DNA of 64,000 bases from an uncultured Oscillospiraceae bacterium. GTDB taxonomy: Bacteria; Bacillota; Clostridia; Oscillospirales; Oscillospiraceae. The position numbers were made by a program, and so were the translations under genes. The DNA lies in assembly GCA_947629795.1 (NCBI GenBank), contig CANRFC010000004.1, positions 1-64,000 of the forward strand, given 5' to 3'. The notes under the pieces are model-generated. The model was not told where the DNA came from. It ran no database searches and saw only the letters and a list, made by a program, of their open reading frames with translations. Shown piece after piece: positions 1 through 8,355 of this stretch; the first letter of the stretch is position 1, and every line of letters begins with the position of its first letter.

Positions 1-35
1 TGTTTTCCTCCCGCATCCCCCGTTGCTGGCAAAAA

Positions 36-72
36 GGGAGCGTTGCAAAATTTCTCATTCTGCAACGCTCCC
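36..72. terminator. Bidirectional intrinsic terminator
   Basis: A perfect 12-bp inverted repeat (36-47 and 61-72, GGGAGCGTTGCA and its complement) is flanked by an A-run at 31-35 and a T-run at 73-78. It sits directly after the stop codon of the small SLH gene on the minus strand. Confidence 0.85.
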
Positions 73-77
73 TTTTT

Positions 78-665
78 TCACTTGATCACGTCGGTCATGC
101 GCATGAGCAGGGTGGCCAGCTCAGCCCTTGTGGCCGTAGCGTTGGGGCAGAGTTTGCTGTCCTGGTCCCCGGAAAAAAGCCCATAGTAGACGCAGTTGTC
201 AAAGGCGGAAAAGGCCCACTCGGGGACCTCACTCACGTCCCGGAACATCCCCATGTGCCCGGTGCTCTTGACCTCCACCCCCCGGAAGCTCATGAACCGG
301 GACAGGATGGCGGCCACCTCGGACCGGGTGGCCGCCCGGTCCCCGTAGAAGAGGCCGGAGCCGTCCCCGTTGGCAAGGCCGGCATGGGCGGCCCAGGCCG
401 CCGCATCGGCGTACCAGGTCCCCTCCGCGTCGGGGAAGACCTGCTCCCCGGCGGCGGGCCGGCCCTGGATGTTGTAAACGGTCTGGAAGACGGTGGCCCG
501 GGTCACGGTGCCCAGGGGCTCGAACCCCTTGTCCGTACCGGTCATCCAGCCCCGGCGGGTGACAAATTCCTGGGCCTGGGCATACCAGGGCTCCTCCGCC
601 CGGGCCGGGACGGCCAGGGACAGGCTGAGCAGAAGGACCAGCAGCAGAGACATCCTCTTTTTCAT
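78..665 (-). CDS. Small secreted SLH-domain protein
   Basis: A 195-residue protein with a clear signal peptide (residues 1-23, KKR then a leucine-rich core ending ARA). The rest consists of SLH repeats, seen as 'WYAQAQEFVTRRGWMTGTD', 'GFEPLGTVTRATVFQTVYN' and 'TATRAELATLLMRM'. SLH domains normally hold proteins to cell-wall polymers. There is no attached enzyme domain, unlike the larger SLH proteins at 10.7, 23.6, 26.6 and 42.2 kb, whose SLH segment it closely resembles. The start is supported by an AAAAGGATGAG ribosome site, although its spacing is a little long. It is followed by a strong terminator and appears monocistronic. The specific role is unknown. Confidence 0.85.
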   Translation of the reverse strand: MKKRMSLLLVLLLSLSLAVPARAEEPWYAQAQEFVTRRGWMTGTDKGFEPLGTVTRATVFQTVYNIQGRPAAGEQVFPDAEGTWYADAAAWAAHAGLANGDGSGLFYGDRAATRSEVAAILSRFMSFRGVEVKSTGHMGMFRDVSEVPEWAFSAFDNCVYYGLFSGDQDSKLCPNATATRAELATLLMRMTDVIK

Positions 666-1012
666 CTATGATCTCATCCTTTTCCATATTTGGCAAATTC
701 TGTATGAAAATATCCCGTCTCCGCCCCACTCTTTTCTGTCTCATGGGGGCGTTTTCAGGTCTCCTGGGTGGGCTTTTTTCGTCTTGACTGCCCCCCGGTT
801 TTTCCCAAGGGAAAATCCGGGGGAAACGGGAGGCAATTTCCCATCTTTTGGAAAAAAGAATGTGGGCCAGCCCCGGTTTGGGGAAAAGGAAAAACCGGGC
901 TGCGGTGGCAAGTTCAAGCTTTTGGAAGAAAAAATGTGGGGGCAGCACCGGTTTGGGGAAAAGAACAGTGCGGCCATCCTCCCATTTGGAGAACCGGAAA
1001 CGGGAGAGCGGA
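666..1012. repeat. Gene-free region with hairpin and degenerate direct repeat
   Basis: This 347-bp stretch has no convincing gene. It holds a near-perfect inverted repeat (792-806 and 809-823, one mismatch, almost no loop). It also holds two copies of a 46-47 bp degenerate direct repeat at 845-890 and 919-965, both of the form CTTTTGGAA(A/G)(A)AA...ATGTGGG...CCGGTTTGGGGAAAAG, about 74 bp apart. It lies between the end of pyrG and the start of the small SLH gene, both on the minus strand, so it forms the pyrG 3' region and the SLH 5' leader. Confidence 0.6.
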
Positions 1013-2620
1013 TCACCCGCGGTTGTTCTTGGCGGCGGCGATGAAGTCCCGGAAGAGGGGGTGGGCTTTATTGGGGCGGCTCTTGAACTCCGGGTGGAAC
1101 TGGACCCCCACGAACCAGGGATGGTCGGGCAGCTCCACGATCTCCACCAGGCGGCCGTCGGGAGAGAGCCCCGCCAGCTCCAGGCCGGCGGCGGTCAAGG
1201 TCTCCCGGAACTGGTTGCTGAACTCGTAGCGATGGCGGTGGCGCTCGGAGAGCTCCTCCCGGCCGTAAGCCCGGAAGGTCCTGGTGCCCTGGCCGGTGAC
1301 CTGGCAGGGATAGGCCCCCAGGCGCATGGTGCCCCCCTTGGCGGTGATGCCCCGCTGGTCGGGCATGAGGTCGATGACCGGGTAGGGGGTATTCATGGAG
1401 AACTCGGCGGACTGGGCGCCGGCCAGGCCCGCCACGTGCCGGGCAAACTCCACCACCGCCATCTGCATTCCCAGGCAGATGCCGAAGTAGGGCACCCGGT
1501 GTTCCCGGGCGTATTTGATGGCGGAGATCATCCCCTCCACCCCCCGCTCGCCGAAACCGCCGGGGACCAGGATGCCGTCGCAGCCCCCCAGCTTTTCGGC
1601 GGCGTTTTCGTCGGTGACCTGCTCGGAGTCCACCCAGTCGATGTCCACCTGAACGTCGTTCTCAATGCCCCCGTGGTGAAGGGCCTCGGCCACCGAGAGG
1701 TAGGCGTCGTGGAGGGCCATGTACTTGCCCACCATGGCGATCCTCACGTGGTCCCGGGCGGCCTTGGCCCGCTCCACCGTCTCCCGCCAGTGGGCCAGGT
1801 CGGGCTCCTGTTCGGGAAGGCCCAGCCGGCGGCAGACCACCCGGCCCAGGCCCTCCTCCTCCAGCATCAGGGGCACCTCGTAGAGGATGGGGGCGGTGAG
1901 GTTGGGGATGACATTCTCCTCCGGGATGTTGCAGAACAGGGAGATCTTGCGGATGACGTCCTGGGGGATGGCCCCGTCGCAGCGGCAGAGGATCACGTCG
2001 GGCTGGATGCCCAGGCCCAGCAGCTCCTTGGCCGAGTGCTGGGTGGGCTTGCTCTTGAGCTCCCCGGAGCCGGGGATGGAGACGATGAGGGAAACGTGGA
2101 GGAACATGCAGTTCTCCCGGCCCACCTCCACAGCGGCCTGGCGGATGGCCTCCAGGAAGGGCTGGGATTCGATGTCGCCCACGGTGCCGCCGATCTCGGT
2201 GATGACCACGTCGGCCCCGGTGTCCCGGCCCACCTGGTAGAGCCGGCGCTTGATCTCGTCGGTGATATGGGGGATGACCTGCACGGTGCCCCCCAGGTAG
2301 TCCCCCGAGCGCTCCCGGTTGAGGACGGTCCAGTAGACCTTCCCCGAGGTCACCGAGGAGTGGCCGGTGAGGTTCTCGTCAATGAACCGTTCGTAATGGC
2401 CCAGGTCCAGGTCGGTCTCGGCGCCGTCATCGGTGACGAAGACCTCCCCGTGCTGGAAGGGGGACATGGTGCCGGGGTCCACGTTGAGGTAGGGGTCGAA
2501 CTTCTGGATGGTGACCTTCAGGCCCCGGGCTTTCAGCAGCCGGCCCAGAGACGCGGCGGCAATGCCCTTGCCCAGACCGGAGACCACGCCGCCGGTGACG
2601 AATACGTATTTGGTTGACAT
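1013..2620 (-). CDS. pyrG: CTP synthase
   Basis: CTP synthase aminates UTP to CTP using glutamine and ATP in the cytoplasm. The 535-residue protein has the expected length and order. The N-terminal synthetase domain opens with '[18 protein letters not shown]' and carries '[40 protein letters not shown]'-type motifs. The class I glutaminase domain has the nucleophile in '[10 protein letters not shown]' and the His/Glu pair in 'GVQFHPEF'. I chose the ATG at 2620 over the upstream one at 2653 because a GGGAGG site lies 9 bp before it and the family starts at this point. A promoter is visible at 2695-2723. I see no convincing pyrG-type attenuator in the short leader. Confidence 0.97.
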   Translation of the reverse strand: MSTKYVFVTGGVVSGLGKGIAAASLGRLLKARGLKVTIQKFDPYLNVDPGTMSPFQHGEVFVTDDGAETDLDLGHYERFIDENLTGHSSVTSGKVYWTVLNRERSGDYLGGTVQVIPHITDEIKRRLYQVGRDTGADVVITEIGGTVGDIESQPFLEAIRQAAVEVGRENCMFLHVSLIVSIPGSGELKSKPTQHSAKELLGLGIQPDVILCRCDGAIPQDVIRKISLFCNIPEENVIPNLTAPILYEVPLMLEEEGLGRVVCRRLGLPEQEPDLAHWRETVERAKAARDHVRIAMVGKYMALHDAYLSVAEALHHGGIENDVQVDIDWVDSEQVTDENAAEKLGGCDGILVPGGFGERGVEGMISAIKYAREHRVPYFGICLGMQMAVVEFARHVAGLAGAQSAEFSMNTPYPVIDLMPDQRGITAKGGTMRLGAYPCQVTGQGTRTFRAYGREELSERHRHRYEFSNQFRETLTAAGLELAGLSPDGRLVEIVELPDHPWFVGVQFHPEFKSRPNKAHPLFRDFIAAAKNNRG

Positions 2621-2694
2621 AATATTCCCTCCCAAAATTGGGTGGGACCCCATTGTCCCGCCTCACAGCAGTGAAAAAATCAAAAATCGCTCCT

Positions 2695-2723
2695 ATTTTA
2701 CTGCCTTGGAAATGACCCGTCAA
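2695..2723 (-). promoter_or_regulatory. pyrG promoter
   Basis: On the minus strand, TTGACG (2718-2723), a 17-bp spacer and TAAAAT (2695-2700) form a near-consensus sigma-A promoter about 75 bp before the pyrG start. Confidence 0.7.
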
Positions 2724-2832
2724 GAAGGTTTCAAAAAAATGGCATTTTTCGGAGAAAGGCCCAAAAATGCCGGGAAAAGTTCGTGCGCTTTGCCGCTGGC
2801 GGGCGGTTGACAAAGGTGGTAGAATAAAAATA

Positions 2833-2867
2833 GTCTCCCCTCCGGGCAATGGTGGGGAGACCTTTTT
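2833..2867 (+). terminator. Terminator-like hairpin in leader region
   Basis: The 8-bp arms GTCTCCCC (2833-2840) and GGGGAGAC (2854-2861) are followed by CTTTTT (2862-2867). No + strand gene precedes it in the window. It may end a short leader or stray transcription before the promoter of the next gene. Confidence 0.6.
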
Positions 2868-2879
2868 GTCCTGGAGGAA

Positions 2880-2908
2880 TTGCGCCGGGCAGAGAGCTAT
2901 GGTAAAAT
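2880..2908 (+). promoter_or_regulatory. Promoter of the 303-residue unknown gene
   Basis: TTGCGC (2880-2885), 17 bp, TAAAAT (2903-2908), with TG one base before the -10 hexamer (extended -10). It lies about 55 bp before the start codon. Confidence 0.65.
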
Positions 2909-2962
2909 ACGGTATCTGCGACATGAGAAGACAAGCACGCACTTCATCGGGAGGAACCGAAT

Positions 2963-3874
2963 ATGGGATTTTTTGACCGCTTCAGGAAGCAGGAGGCCGC
3001 CAGCCTGGAGGAATTGCAGGCCAAAGGGTACTGGGTGGACCTGGTCCGGGCCTATTTTGCCAAGGGCAAGGAGTGCCTTGCCCGGGGGGACAGGGAGCGG
3101 GCCGACCTGTGGCTCAGCCGTGCCCAGGCCATCTGCGACAGCGATGACGGGATCTACGAAAAGGTGGGCGGCAAGCTCATCGACCAGTGCTCCGACCTGC
3201 TGGGAGAGCTGGAGGACGACCTCTTCGGCACCCAGGTGGTGGAGCGGGTCGAAGCCGAATACAGCACCCTGAGCGGGGCCCGGAAGCGGCTGTGGGGCCT
3301 TCTCACCCTGTGCCGCCTGGAAAGGCTCCTCACCGCAGTGGGCGACTTCCCCGGCTGCGCGCCCCTGAAGGACACCGGCGAGGCCATCGACGCCCTGCTG
3401 GACCACTACTATGGCGAGGCCGGAGAGGTAGCCTGGGCCAGGCTGGAGGAGTACAACGACTTCATCGCCGGCTGGTGCGACTCCCCCGCCATCCTGGATG
3501 AGCGCGCCGCCCTTCCCGCTCCCGCCGGGGCCTTCCGGCTCCCCGACCTGGGCGGGGAGATCGTCCCCACCGAGCTGAGCCTGTACCTGGATGTGGTGGT
3601 CAGCGGGGACCTCTCCCGGGAGGAGATCCGGGGTCTGGACGACCCTCAGGTCCTGGACCGGCTGGATCTGAACGACCAGTCGGGGATGGTCCGCTGCGGC
3701 CTGCTCACCCACTACTGGCTCCGGGTCCAGGACGGTCCCCTGGAGGCTGTCCCCCAGGTCCGGGCCGAGGTGGCACGGATCTGGGACGACCTGGCCTTCC
3801 TGCGCACCGGCCCCGACGAAAAGGCCCTCCGGGCCCGGGCGGCAGAGTACCGCAAGCTGGATATCCTCGCCTGA
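2963..3874 (+). CDS. Unknown protein, 303 residues
   Basis: I do not recognise this family. The protein begins 'MGFFDRFRKQE', a lead often seen in small cytoplasmic proteins with an amphipathic N terminus, and has no signal peptide or membrane segment. It is rich in acidic and leucine residues and looks all-helical. Residues 25-55 ('VRAYFAKGKECLARGDRERADLWLSRAQAICD') have the spacing of a TPR-like helical pair. A GGGAGG site 7 bp upstream supports the ATG start, and a promoter and terminator of its own flank it, so it is probably transcribed alone. It points away from pyrG. Confidence 0.75.
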   Translation: MGFFDRFRKQEAASLEELQAKGYWVDLVRAYFAKGKECLARGDRERADLWLSRAQAICDSDDGIYEKVGGKLIDQCSDLLGELEDDLFGTQVVERVEAEYSTLSGARKRLWGLLTLCRLERLLTAVGDFPGCAPLKDTGEAIDALLDHYYGEAGEVAWARLEEYNDFIAGWCDSPAILDERAALPAPAGAFRLPDLGGEIVPTELSLYLDVVVSGDLSREEIRGLDDPQVLDRLDLNDQSGMVRCGLLTHYWLRVQDGPLEAVPQVRAEVARIWDDLAFLRTGPDEKALRARAAEYRKLDILA

Positions 3875-3890
3875 AGTCTCCACTCTGTAC

Positions 3891-3923
3891 AAAACGGGAA
3901 GCCCCGGAGGGCTTCCCGTTTTT
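3891..3923. terminator. Bidirectional intrinsic terminator between convergent genes
   Basis: Stem AACGGGAAGCC / GGCTTCCCGTT with a six-base loop (3904-3909), flanked by A and T runs. It serves both the + strand unknown gene and the minus strand DUF1846 gene. Confidence 0.85.
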
Positions 3924-3931
3924 GCTTCTTC

Positions 3932-5413
3932 TCAGTGGTGATAGAGGTTGTTGGTCTCGTACCGGGGGTCACAGGTGAGCTGGAGGCCCAGCTTTTTGTA
4001 GACGGCGGTGTCGGTCTCGGAGAGGATGACGGTGGAGTGGGCCTGGCAGCCCCGCAGGTCGGCCAGGTGGCTGAGGGCCTGGGCGGCCAGAGGGTCGGTG
4101 GAGGCCGAGATGGCCAGGGCGATGAGGACCTCGTCGGAGTGGAGCCGGGGATTGGCCGCCCCCAGGTGCTCCACCTTGATCTTCTGGATGGGCCGGATGG
4201 CGCCGGGGTCGATGAGGTGGGTCTTCTTGGGGATGTCCGAAAGGACCTTCAGGGCGTTGAGGAGGCACCCGGCGGCGGGGCCCATGAGGTCGGTGGTCTT
4301 GCCCCGGATGAGCTTGCCGTCGGGCAGCTCGATGGCCAGGGCGGGCAGGCCGGTGCGCTCGGCCTTGTCGTGGGAGGAGGCGATGACGGCGCGGATGGAG
4401 GGGTCGATGCCCGCCTGCTTCATCAGCAGCTCCAGCTTGTAGACCGGCTCCTCCCCCGCCTTGCCCTGGCGCTGGTCCCGGAGGGCGTCGAAGTACCGGC
4501 GGACGATCTCCTGATGGGCGGCGGCGCGGACCGCGGCGTCGTCCACGATACAGTTGCCGGCCATGTTCACCCCCATGTCAGTGGGGGACTTGTAGGGGCT
4601 CTGGCCCATGATCTTGTCGAACATGGCGGACAGGACGGGGAAGACCTCCACGTCCCGGTTGTAGTTCACCGTACTTACCCCGTAGGCGCTGAGGTGGAAG
4701 GGGTCGATCATGTTCACGTCGTTGAGGTCGGCGGTGGCCGCCTCGTAGGCCAGGTTCACCGGGTGGTCCAGGGGGAGGTTCCAGATGGGGAAGGTCTCGA
4801 ACTTGGCGTAGCCCGCCTTCACCCCCCGCTTGTACTCGTGGTAGAGCTGGGAAAGACACACCGCCATCTTGCCGCTGCCCGGGCCGGGGGCGGTGACCAC
4901 CACCAGGGGCTTGGTGGTCTCGATGAAGTCGTTTTTGCCGTAGCCCTCGTCGGAGACGATGCGGGGGATGTTGTGGGGGTAGCCCTCGATGGGGTAGTGC
5001 CGGTAGGTCTTCACCCCCAGGCTCTCCAGCCGGCGCTGGAAGGCCACGGCGGCGCTCTGGCCGGTCCAGAAGGTGATGACCACGCTGCCCACCGTCAGGC
5101 CCATGGACCGGAAGGCGTCGATGAGACGGAGCACGTCCACATCGTAGGTGATGCCCAAATCGCCCCGGACCTTGTTCTTCTCGATGTCCCCGGCGTTGAT
5201 GGCCACCACGATCTCGGCCTGGTCCCGGAGCTGGAGGAGCATCCGGATCTTGCTGTCGGGCTGGAAGCCGGGCAGCACCCGGGCGGCGTGATAGTCGTCA
5301 AAGAGCTTGCCGCCGAACTCCAGGTAGAGCTTGCCGCCGAAGCGGGCGATGCGCTCCTTGATGTGGGCAGACTGGCTCTCTACGTATTTGTCGTTGTCAA
5401 AACCCAGCTTCAT
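3932..5413 (-). CDS. DUF1846 (UPF0371) family protein
   Basis: The 493-residue protein matches the UPF0371/DUF1846 family over its full length: 'MKLGFDNDKYVESQSAHIKERI' at the N terminus, 'YPHNIPRIVSDEGYGKNDFIETT', and the glycine-rich 'VVVTAPGPGSGKMAVCLSQLYHE', which looks like a nucleotide-binding loop. The family is widespread in Firmicutes. A structure is known but, as far as I recall, no firm function. It is cytoplasmic with no signal peptide. A GGAG-containing site precedes the ATG. The lipoprotein gene upstream ends 26 bp before this start, so the two may be cotranscribed. Confidence 0.9.
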   Translation of the reverse strand: MKLGFDNDKYVESQSAHIKERIARFGGKLYLEFGGKLFDDYHAARVLPGFQPDSKIRMLLQLRDQAEIVVAINAGDIEKNKVRGDLGITYDVDVLRLIDAFRSMGLTVGSVVITFWTGQSAAVAFQRRLESLGVKTYRHYPIEGYPHNIPRIVSDEGYGKNDFIETTKPLVVVTAPGPGSGKMAVCLSQLYHEYKRGVKAGYAKFETFPIWNLPLDHPVNLAYEAATADLNDVNMIDPFHLSAYGVSTVNYNRDVEVFPVLSAMFDKIMGQSPYKSPTDMGVNMAGNCIVDDAAVRAAAHQEIVRRYFDALRDQRQGKAGEEPVYKLELLMKQAGIDPSIRAVIASSHDKAERTGLPALAIELPDGKLIRGKTTDLMGPAAGCLLNALKVLSDIPKKTHLIDPGAIRPIQKIKVEHLGAANPRLHSDEVLIALAISASTDPLAAQALSHLADLRGCQAHSTVILSETDTAVYKKLGLQLTCDPRYETNNLYHH

Positions 5414-5439
5414 GGCCTTGCCGCTCCTTTTCTCCGGGA

Positions 5440-6168
5440 TCAGGCATTGTAGTCGATGATGAGGTTATCCAGGTTGCTCCAGTCCTCGTCACTGAAGAAG
5501 AGAGCCCCGTCCTCCTCGTCCTGCTGGACCTGGATGACGATGGACTTCTCGTCCAGGTAGCCGATGGAGTCGATCTGGCTCTCCAGCAGGTCCAGAAGGG
5601 TGTCGTAATAGGCGGCGGCGTAAGTATCGGTATACCAGGTCAGGATCTCCTCCTCGGACATGGTGGTCACGTCCACCGCGCTGAACTTCTCCTGGAAGTC
5701 GGCAAAGCCCTCCTCGGCGTTGTCGGAGACCAGGTGGAGGATGTCCATGGGCCTGATGGTCACCTTCACGGCAAAGGTGCCGTCATCCTGCTTGGTGGAG
5801 GAGGCCACGGTGTAGTCGGCCTTGGCGTAGATCTTCTCATAGAGCTCTTTGGCCCGGTGGAGCTGCATGTCGCTGGGGTCCACGCTGGAGCCTTCGTCCT
5901 CCAGGGAGTCGGGGCCGAAGCCGTAGAGGAAGATCTCGGCCTCGCCCTCCACATTGGCGTCGTGCTGGTCCCGGGCGTCCTGGGTGGTCACGTTGTCATA
6001 GAAGTCCACAAAGGCGTCGTACTGGCCCTTGTAGGTGGCGTCCAGCTCCACCTGGACGCACTTGGAGGCGTCCTCGGCGGACAGGCCCTTGCCGCCGCAG
6101 GCGCACAGGCTCAGGAGCAGGGCCCCGCACAGGGCCAGGGCAGGGATCCGGATGGTGTTCCTTTTCAT
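5440..6168 (-). CDS. Secreted lipoprotein, paralogue of the one at 33.8 kb
   Basis: A 242-residue lipoprotein with a signal peptide and the lipobox LCAC followed by GG at residues 22-25. The mature part is acidic, with two halves and the motif 'VTIRPMDILHLV', and ends 'LDNLIIDYNA'. The lipoprotein at 33846-34556 has the same layout ('VKIRPIDIVQQV' and 'LNDAIIDYHG'), so the two are paralogues of one family. I do not recognise a function. I chose the ATG at 6168 rather than 6246 because a GAGGAGA site precedes it and the signal peptide starts there. The DUF1846 gene follows after 26 bp. Confidence 0.85.
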   Translation of the reverse strand: MKRNTIRIPALALCGALLLSLCACGGKGLSAEDASKCVQVELDATYKGQYDAFVDFYDNVTTQDARDQHDANVEGEAEIFLYGFGPDSLEDEGSSVDPSDMQLHRAKELYEKIYAKADYTVASSTKQDDGTFAVKVTIRPMDILHLVSDNAEEGFADFQEKFSAVDVTTMSEEEILTWYTDTYAAAYYDTLLDLLESQIDSIGYLDEKSIVIQVQQDEEDGALFFSDEDWSNLDNLIIDYNA

Positions 6169-6254
6169 CGTATGTCTCTCCTCAATTCTCACAATCGAAA
6201 TGCGGGCCGGGGCGGCCCGAAGGGCGGGAGCTTCCGCTCGCCGCATACTTGTTC

Positions 6255-6283
6255 ATTTTACCATTATTCCGCCGGGAAGGAAA
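6255..6283 (-). promoter_or_regulatory. Promoter of lipoprotein (and probably DUF1846) gene
   Basis: On the minus strand, TTTCCT (6278-6283), 17 bp, TAAAAT (6255-6260), with TG one base before the -10 hexamer. Confidence 0.5.
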
Positions 6284-6368
6284 GCCCTCATTCAGGATTT
6301 TTAAAGTATTTTTTCACCCTTCGAAAATTTCTGGGAGCTTTTTCCTTCCGCCGGCCGCAGGAAAAGGC

Positions 6369-6397
6369 TTGAGCCAAAGAGGTGCAGGAGCTATAAT
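6369..6397 (+). promoter_or_regulatory. Promoter of the 197-residue unknown gene
   Basis: TTGAGC (6369-6374), 17 bp, TATAAT (6392-6397), about 40 bp before the GTG start. Confidence 0.65.
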
Positions 6398-6435
6398 CGG
6401 AGGGAAGCATCATTCCGGATCAGGGGGGATGGCAA

Positions 6436-7029
6436 GTGGAGCCGCTGGAGGAAAAAGCGAAGGCTCTCGTGGAAAGCATAAGGGGGCGGACCAGTCCCGG
6501 AAGCCGCAGCGTGGAGCTGCGCGTATTTGTCTCAAAGGCCCTGCGGGAGAAGGAGATCAGCCTGTACGAGGCCTATCTGCTCAGCGGGATGGGGATGGAA
6601 TTTGAGCACCTCGCCTACACCCAGCCCGCCTGGTCCAACCGGGTGCGCATCTCCATCCTCCTCGAGCTGCTGAACCTGCGGCTGCTGGCGGCGGGATTCG
6701 GGGAGCGCGTCGAGGAGGGCCACTGGGCCGCCTATGCCAGGGAAGCCTATGCCATGAACCGGGAGAAGCGCCCCCACTATATCCTGGACCGCTATCCGGA
6801 CTACCTGGGGGAGACCATCCCACCGGAGGCCCTGCAAACCCTGGCGGAGGTCCGGGCCCGCAGGAGCAAGCCCTTCGGCAAGGGGCCGTACCACACCGAG
6901 GTGTTTCCATACGATGAATGTAATTGTGAGGAATTCTTATTACAAGGGAAAAGTCTCCCCGGCGATAAAGAGCTGAGCGGCGCCGTGGAAAACCTGCTGG
7001 TGGAGCTGGCGCTGCTGCTGGAGGAATAG
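6436..7029 (+). CDS. Unknown protein, 197 residues
   Basis: The family is not recognised. The start is a GTG with GGGGGG seven bases upstream. There is no signal peptide or membrane segment. The protein is charged and helical in appearance, with 'WSNRVRISILLELLNLRLLAAGFGERVEEG' and 'PHYILDRYPDYLGETIPPEALQTL' in the middle. A short stretch near 6905-6950 (encoding 'YDECNCEEFLLQGK') uses AT-rich codons unlike the rest. It has its own promoter and runs convergently into the terminator of the DHHW gene. Confidence 0.65.
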   Translation: MEPLEEKAKALVESIRGRTSPGSRSVELRVFVSKALREKEISLYEAYLLSGMGMEFEHLAYTQPAWSNRVRISILLELLNLRLLAAGFGERVEEGHWAAYAREAYAMNREKRPHYILDRYPDYLGETIPPEALQTLAEVRARRSKPFGKGPYHTEVFPYDECNCEEFLLQGKSLPGDKELSGAVENLLVELALLLEE

Positions 7030-7076
7030 GGCCCGGCGGTCCCCAGTCCGGGCAGCTTTTGCCCCATCCAAAAAAT

Positions 7077-7116
7077 CAGCCTGCCAAAAGGCCCGGGAGG
7101 GCCTTTTGGCAGGCTG
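7077..7116. terminator. Strong terminator after MBOAT-DHHW operon
   Basis: A perfect 18-bp stem (7077-7094 and 7099-7116) with a four-base loop. The A-run at 7070-7075 supplies a T-run on the minus strand. It can also stop the convergent + strand gene. Confidence 0.85.
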
Positions 7117-7161
7117 TAAACTTCTTGGGTCCGCCTGATGTTCCGGCGGGCTTTTTTCGGC

Positions 7162-8343
7162 TCAGCGGGTGATCCAAAGCAGGTTGGTCTCGCTGGCAAA
7201 GTTGGAGGCAGAGTAGAGGACCAGGGCCTGGTCGATGCCGTTCTGGGCGATATACTCGCTGGGGGAGAACTTGTAGTAGCGGGAGTCGATGAGGTGGATC
7301 TCGGAGAAGTGGGGGGTGAGGAAGGGCACCAGGGAGTCGGAATAGCTGTCCCGGATGATGAGGAGCTTGGGGCCGGCGTTGCCGGTGGTGACCTTGCACA
7401 GGGCCTGCTGGCCCCCCAGGAACATGGCGTACTTGTCCTTCTTGGTCAGGTAGCTCTCGTCATAGAGCTCTCTGGGGGTCCCGGTGAGCTGGCCGCCGGC
7501 GCCCATCTCGTAGGAGGTGACGGTGATGGCATCGGTCTCGGGGACGTAGATGTCCATCTCATCGGGCTTCACCCAGCGGACCCCCGAGGAGGAGAACACC
7601 GTACCGTAGAACTCGGTGGAGACGGTGGTCTTGGTGTAGGTGTCCAGGGGCAGGGGGGTATAGCCCAGGGCCTCCCCCAGGGCGGCATAGCCGTAGTAGG
7701 CACCCAGGGAGGTCCAGTGGTGGTCGGTGCGGTAGAAGATGGGCTCGTCCTTGTGGGCGGGCAGGACGGACCACAGGCTGTCCACGGGGGTGACCTTGCC
7801 GGCCAGGCCGTTGGAGACCTGGGCCCAGATCTCCCGCTGGTCGTAGTTGGGGGCCCCGGCGGGGAGCTTATCGGCCCAGACACAGGCGGCGTTGGGGATG
7901 AGGCCCACGGAAACGGGGACCCCGGCCTTGTCCACGAACTTGCTGACGTAGCCGATGTTCTTCTCCAGCTGCTCCTGCTTGGGGGCGTCCACCCGGGTGA
8001 TGAGGGTGCCGTCGTCGCAGAAGTAGACGCCGTTGTTCTCCTGCTTGCCGGTGAGCCGTTCGCTCCACGCCTTCCCCGCCACCCACACGTCCCGGGCCAC
8101 GAACTGGTCGGTGGTGTAGGTCTCGTAGTCAGACATGAACTCCCCGGTGAAGATGCTGCCGCTGTCCCGGATGGGCCAGGCCAGCTGGAAGGACGCGGCG
8201 GTGACCTCGGGGCGCTGGGCCAGCTTGCGGTTCTCCACCTCGGAGAAGTCCTTGTCCGGGGTGAGGGCGTTGGCGGCCACGGTGAGGGCCAGGGCGCCGC
8301 AGAACAGGCCGGTGATGAAGCGGGCGTAGGTTTTCTTGTTCAT
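7162..8343 (-). CDS. DHHW-family protein, partner of MBOAT acyltransferase
   Basis: A 393-residue protein with an N-terminal membrane anchor (about residues 8-27) and an extracellular SGNH/AlgX-like domain. The family motif appears as 'FYRTDHHWTSLGAYYGY', and a Ser motif as 'LLIIRDSYSDSLVPFL'. DHHW proteins are typically encoded beside MBOAT acyltransferases and are thought to help add acyl groups to surface polysaccharides. Here the start lies 12 bp after the MBOAT stop, so the two are cotranscribed. The substrate is unknown; a cell-wall glycan is an inference. Confidence 0.88.
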   Translation of the reverse strand: MNKKTYARFITGLFCGALALTVAANALTPDKDFSEVENRKLAQRPEVTAASFQLAWPIRDSGSIFTGEFMSDYETYTTDQFVARDVWVAGKAWSERLTGKQENNGVYFCDDGTLITRVDAPKQEQLEKNIGYVSKFVDKAGVPVSVGLIPNAACVWADKLPAGAPNYDQREIWAQVSNGLAGKVTPVDSLWSVLPAHKDEPIFYRTDHHWTSLGAYYGYAALGEALGYTPLPLDTYTKTTVSTEFYGTVFSSSGVRWVKPDEMDIYVPETDAITVTSYEMGAGGQLTGTPRELYDESYLTKKDKYAMFLGGQQALCKVTTGNAGPKLLIIRDSYSDSLVPFLTPHFSEIHLIDSRYYKFSPSEYIAQNGIDQALVLYSASNFASETNLLWITR

Positions 8344-8355
8344 GGTGTCTCCTCC

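Larger units (their letters stand above)
2621..2962. other. Divergent intergenic region between pyrG and the 303-residue gene
   Basis: There is no gene in this 342-bp gap. It holds the pyrG promoter on the minus strand, a + strand terminator-like hairpin (2833-2867) and a good + strand promoter (2880-2908). A TGGTAGAAT extended -10 at 2817-2825 precedes the hairpin and could start a very short leader RNA ending in it. Confidence 0.55.

Noticed and set aside
845-965. CRISPR-like repeat
   Set aside because: There are only two degenerate copies of 46-47 bp with a 28-bp gap; no array and no cas genes are present.
849-2617. Long + strand open frame opposite pyrG
   Set aside because: It is a shadow of the GC-rich pyrG coding strand: low-complexity Gly/Val/His/Leu composition, no ribosome site and no family resemblance.
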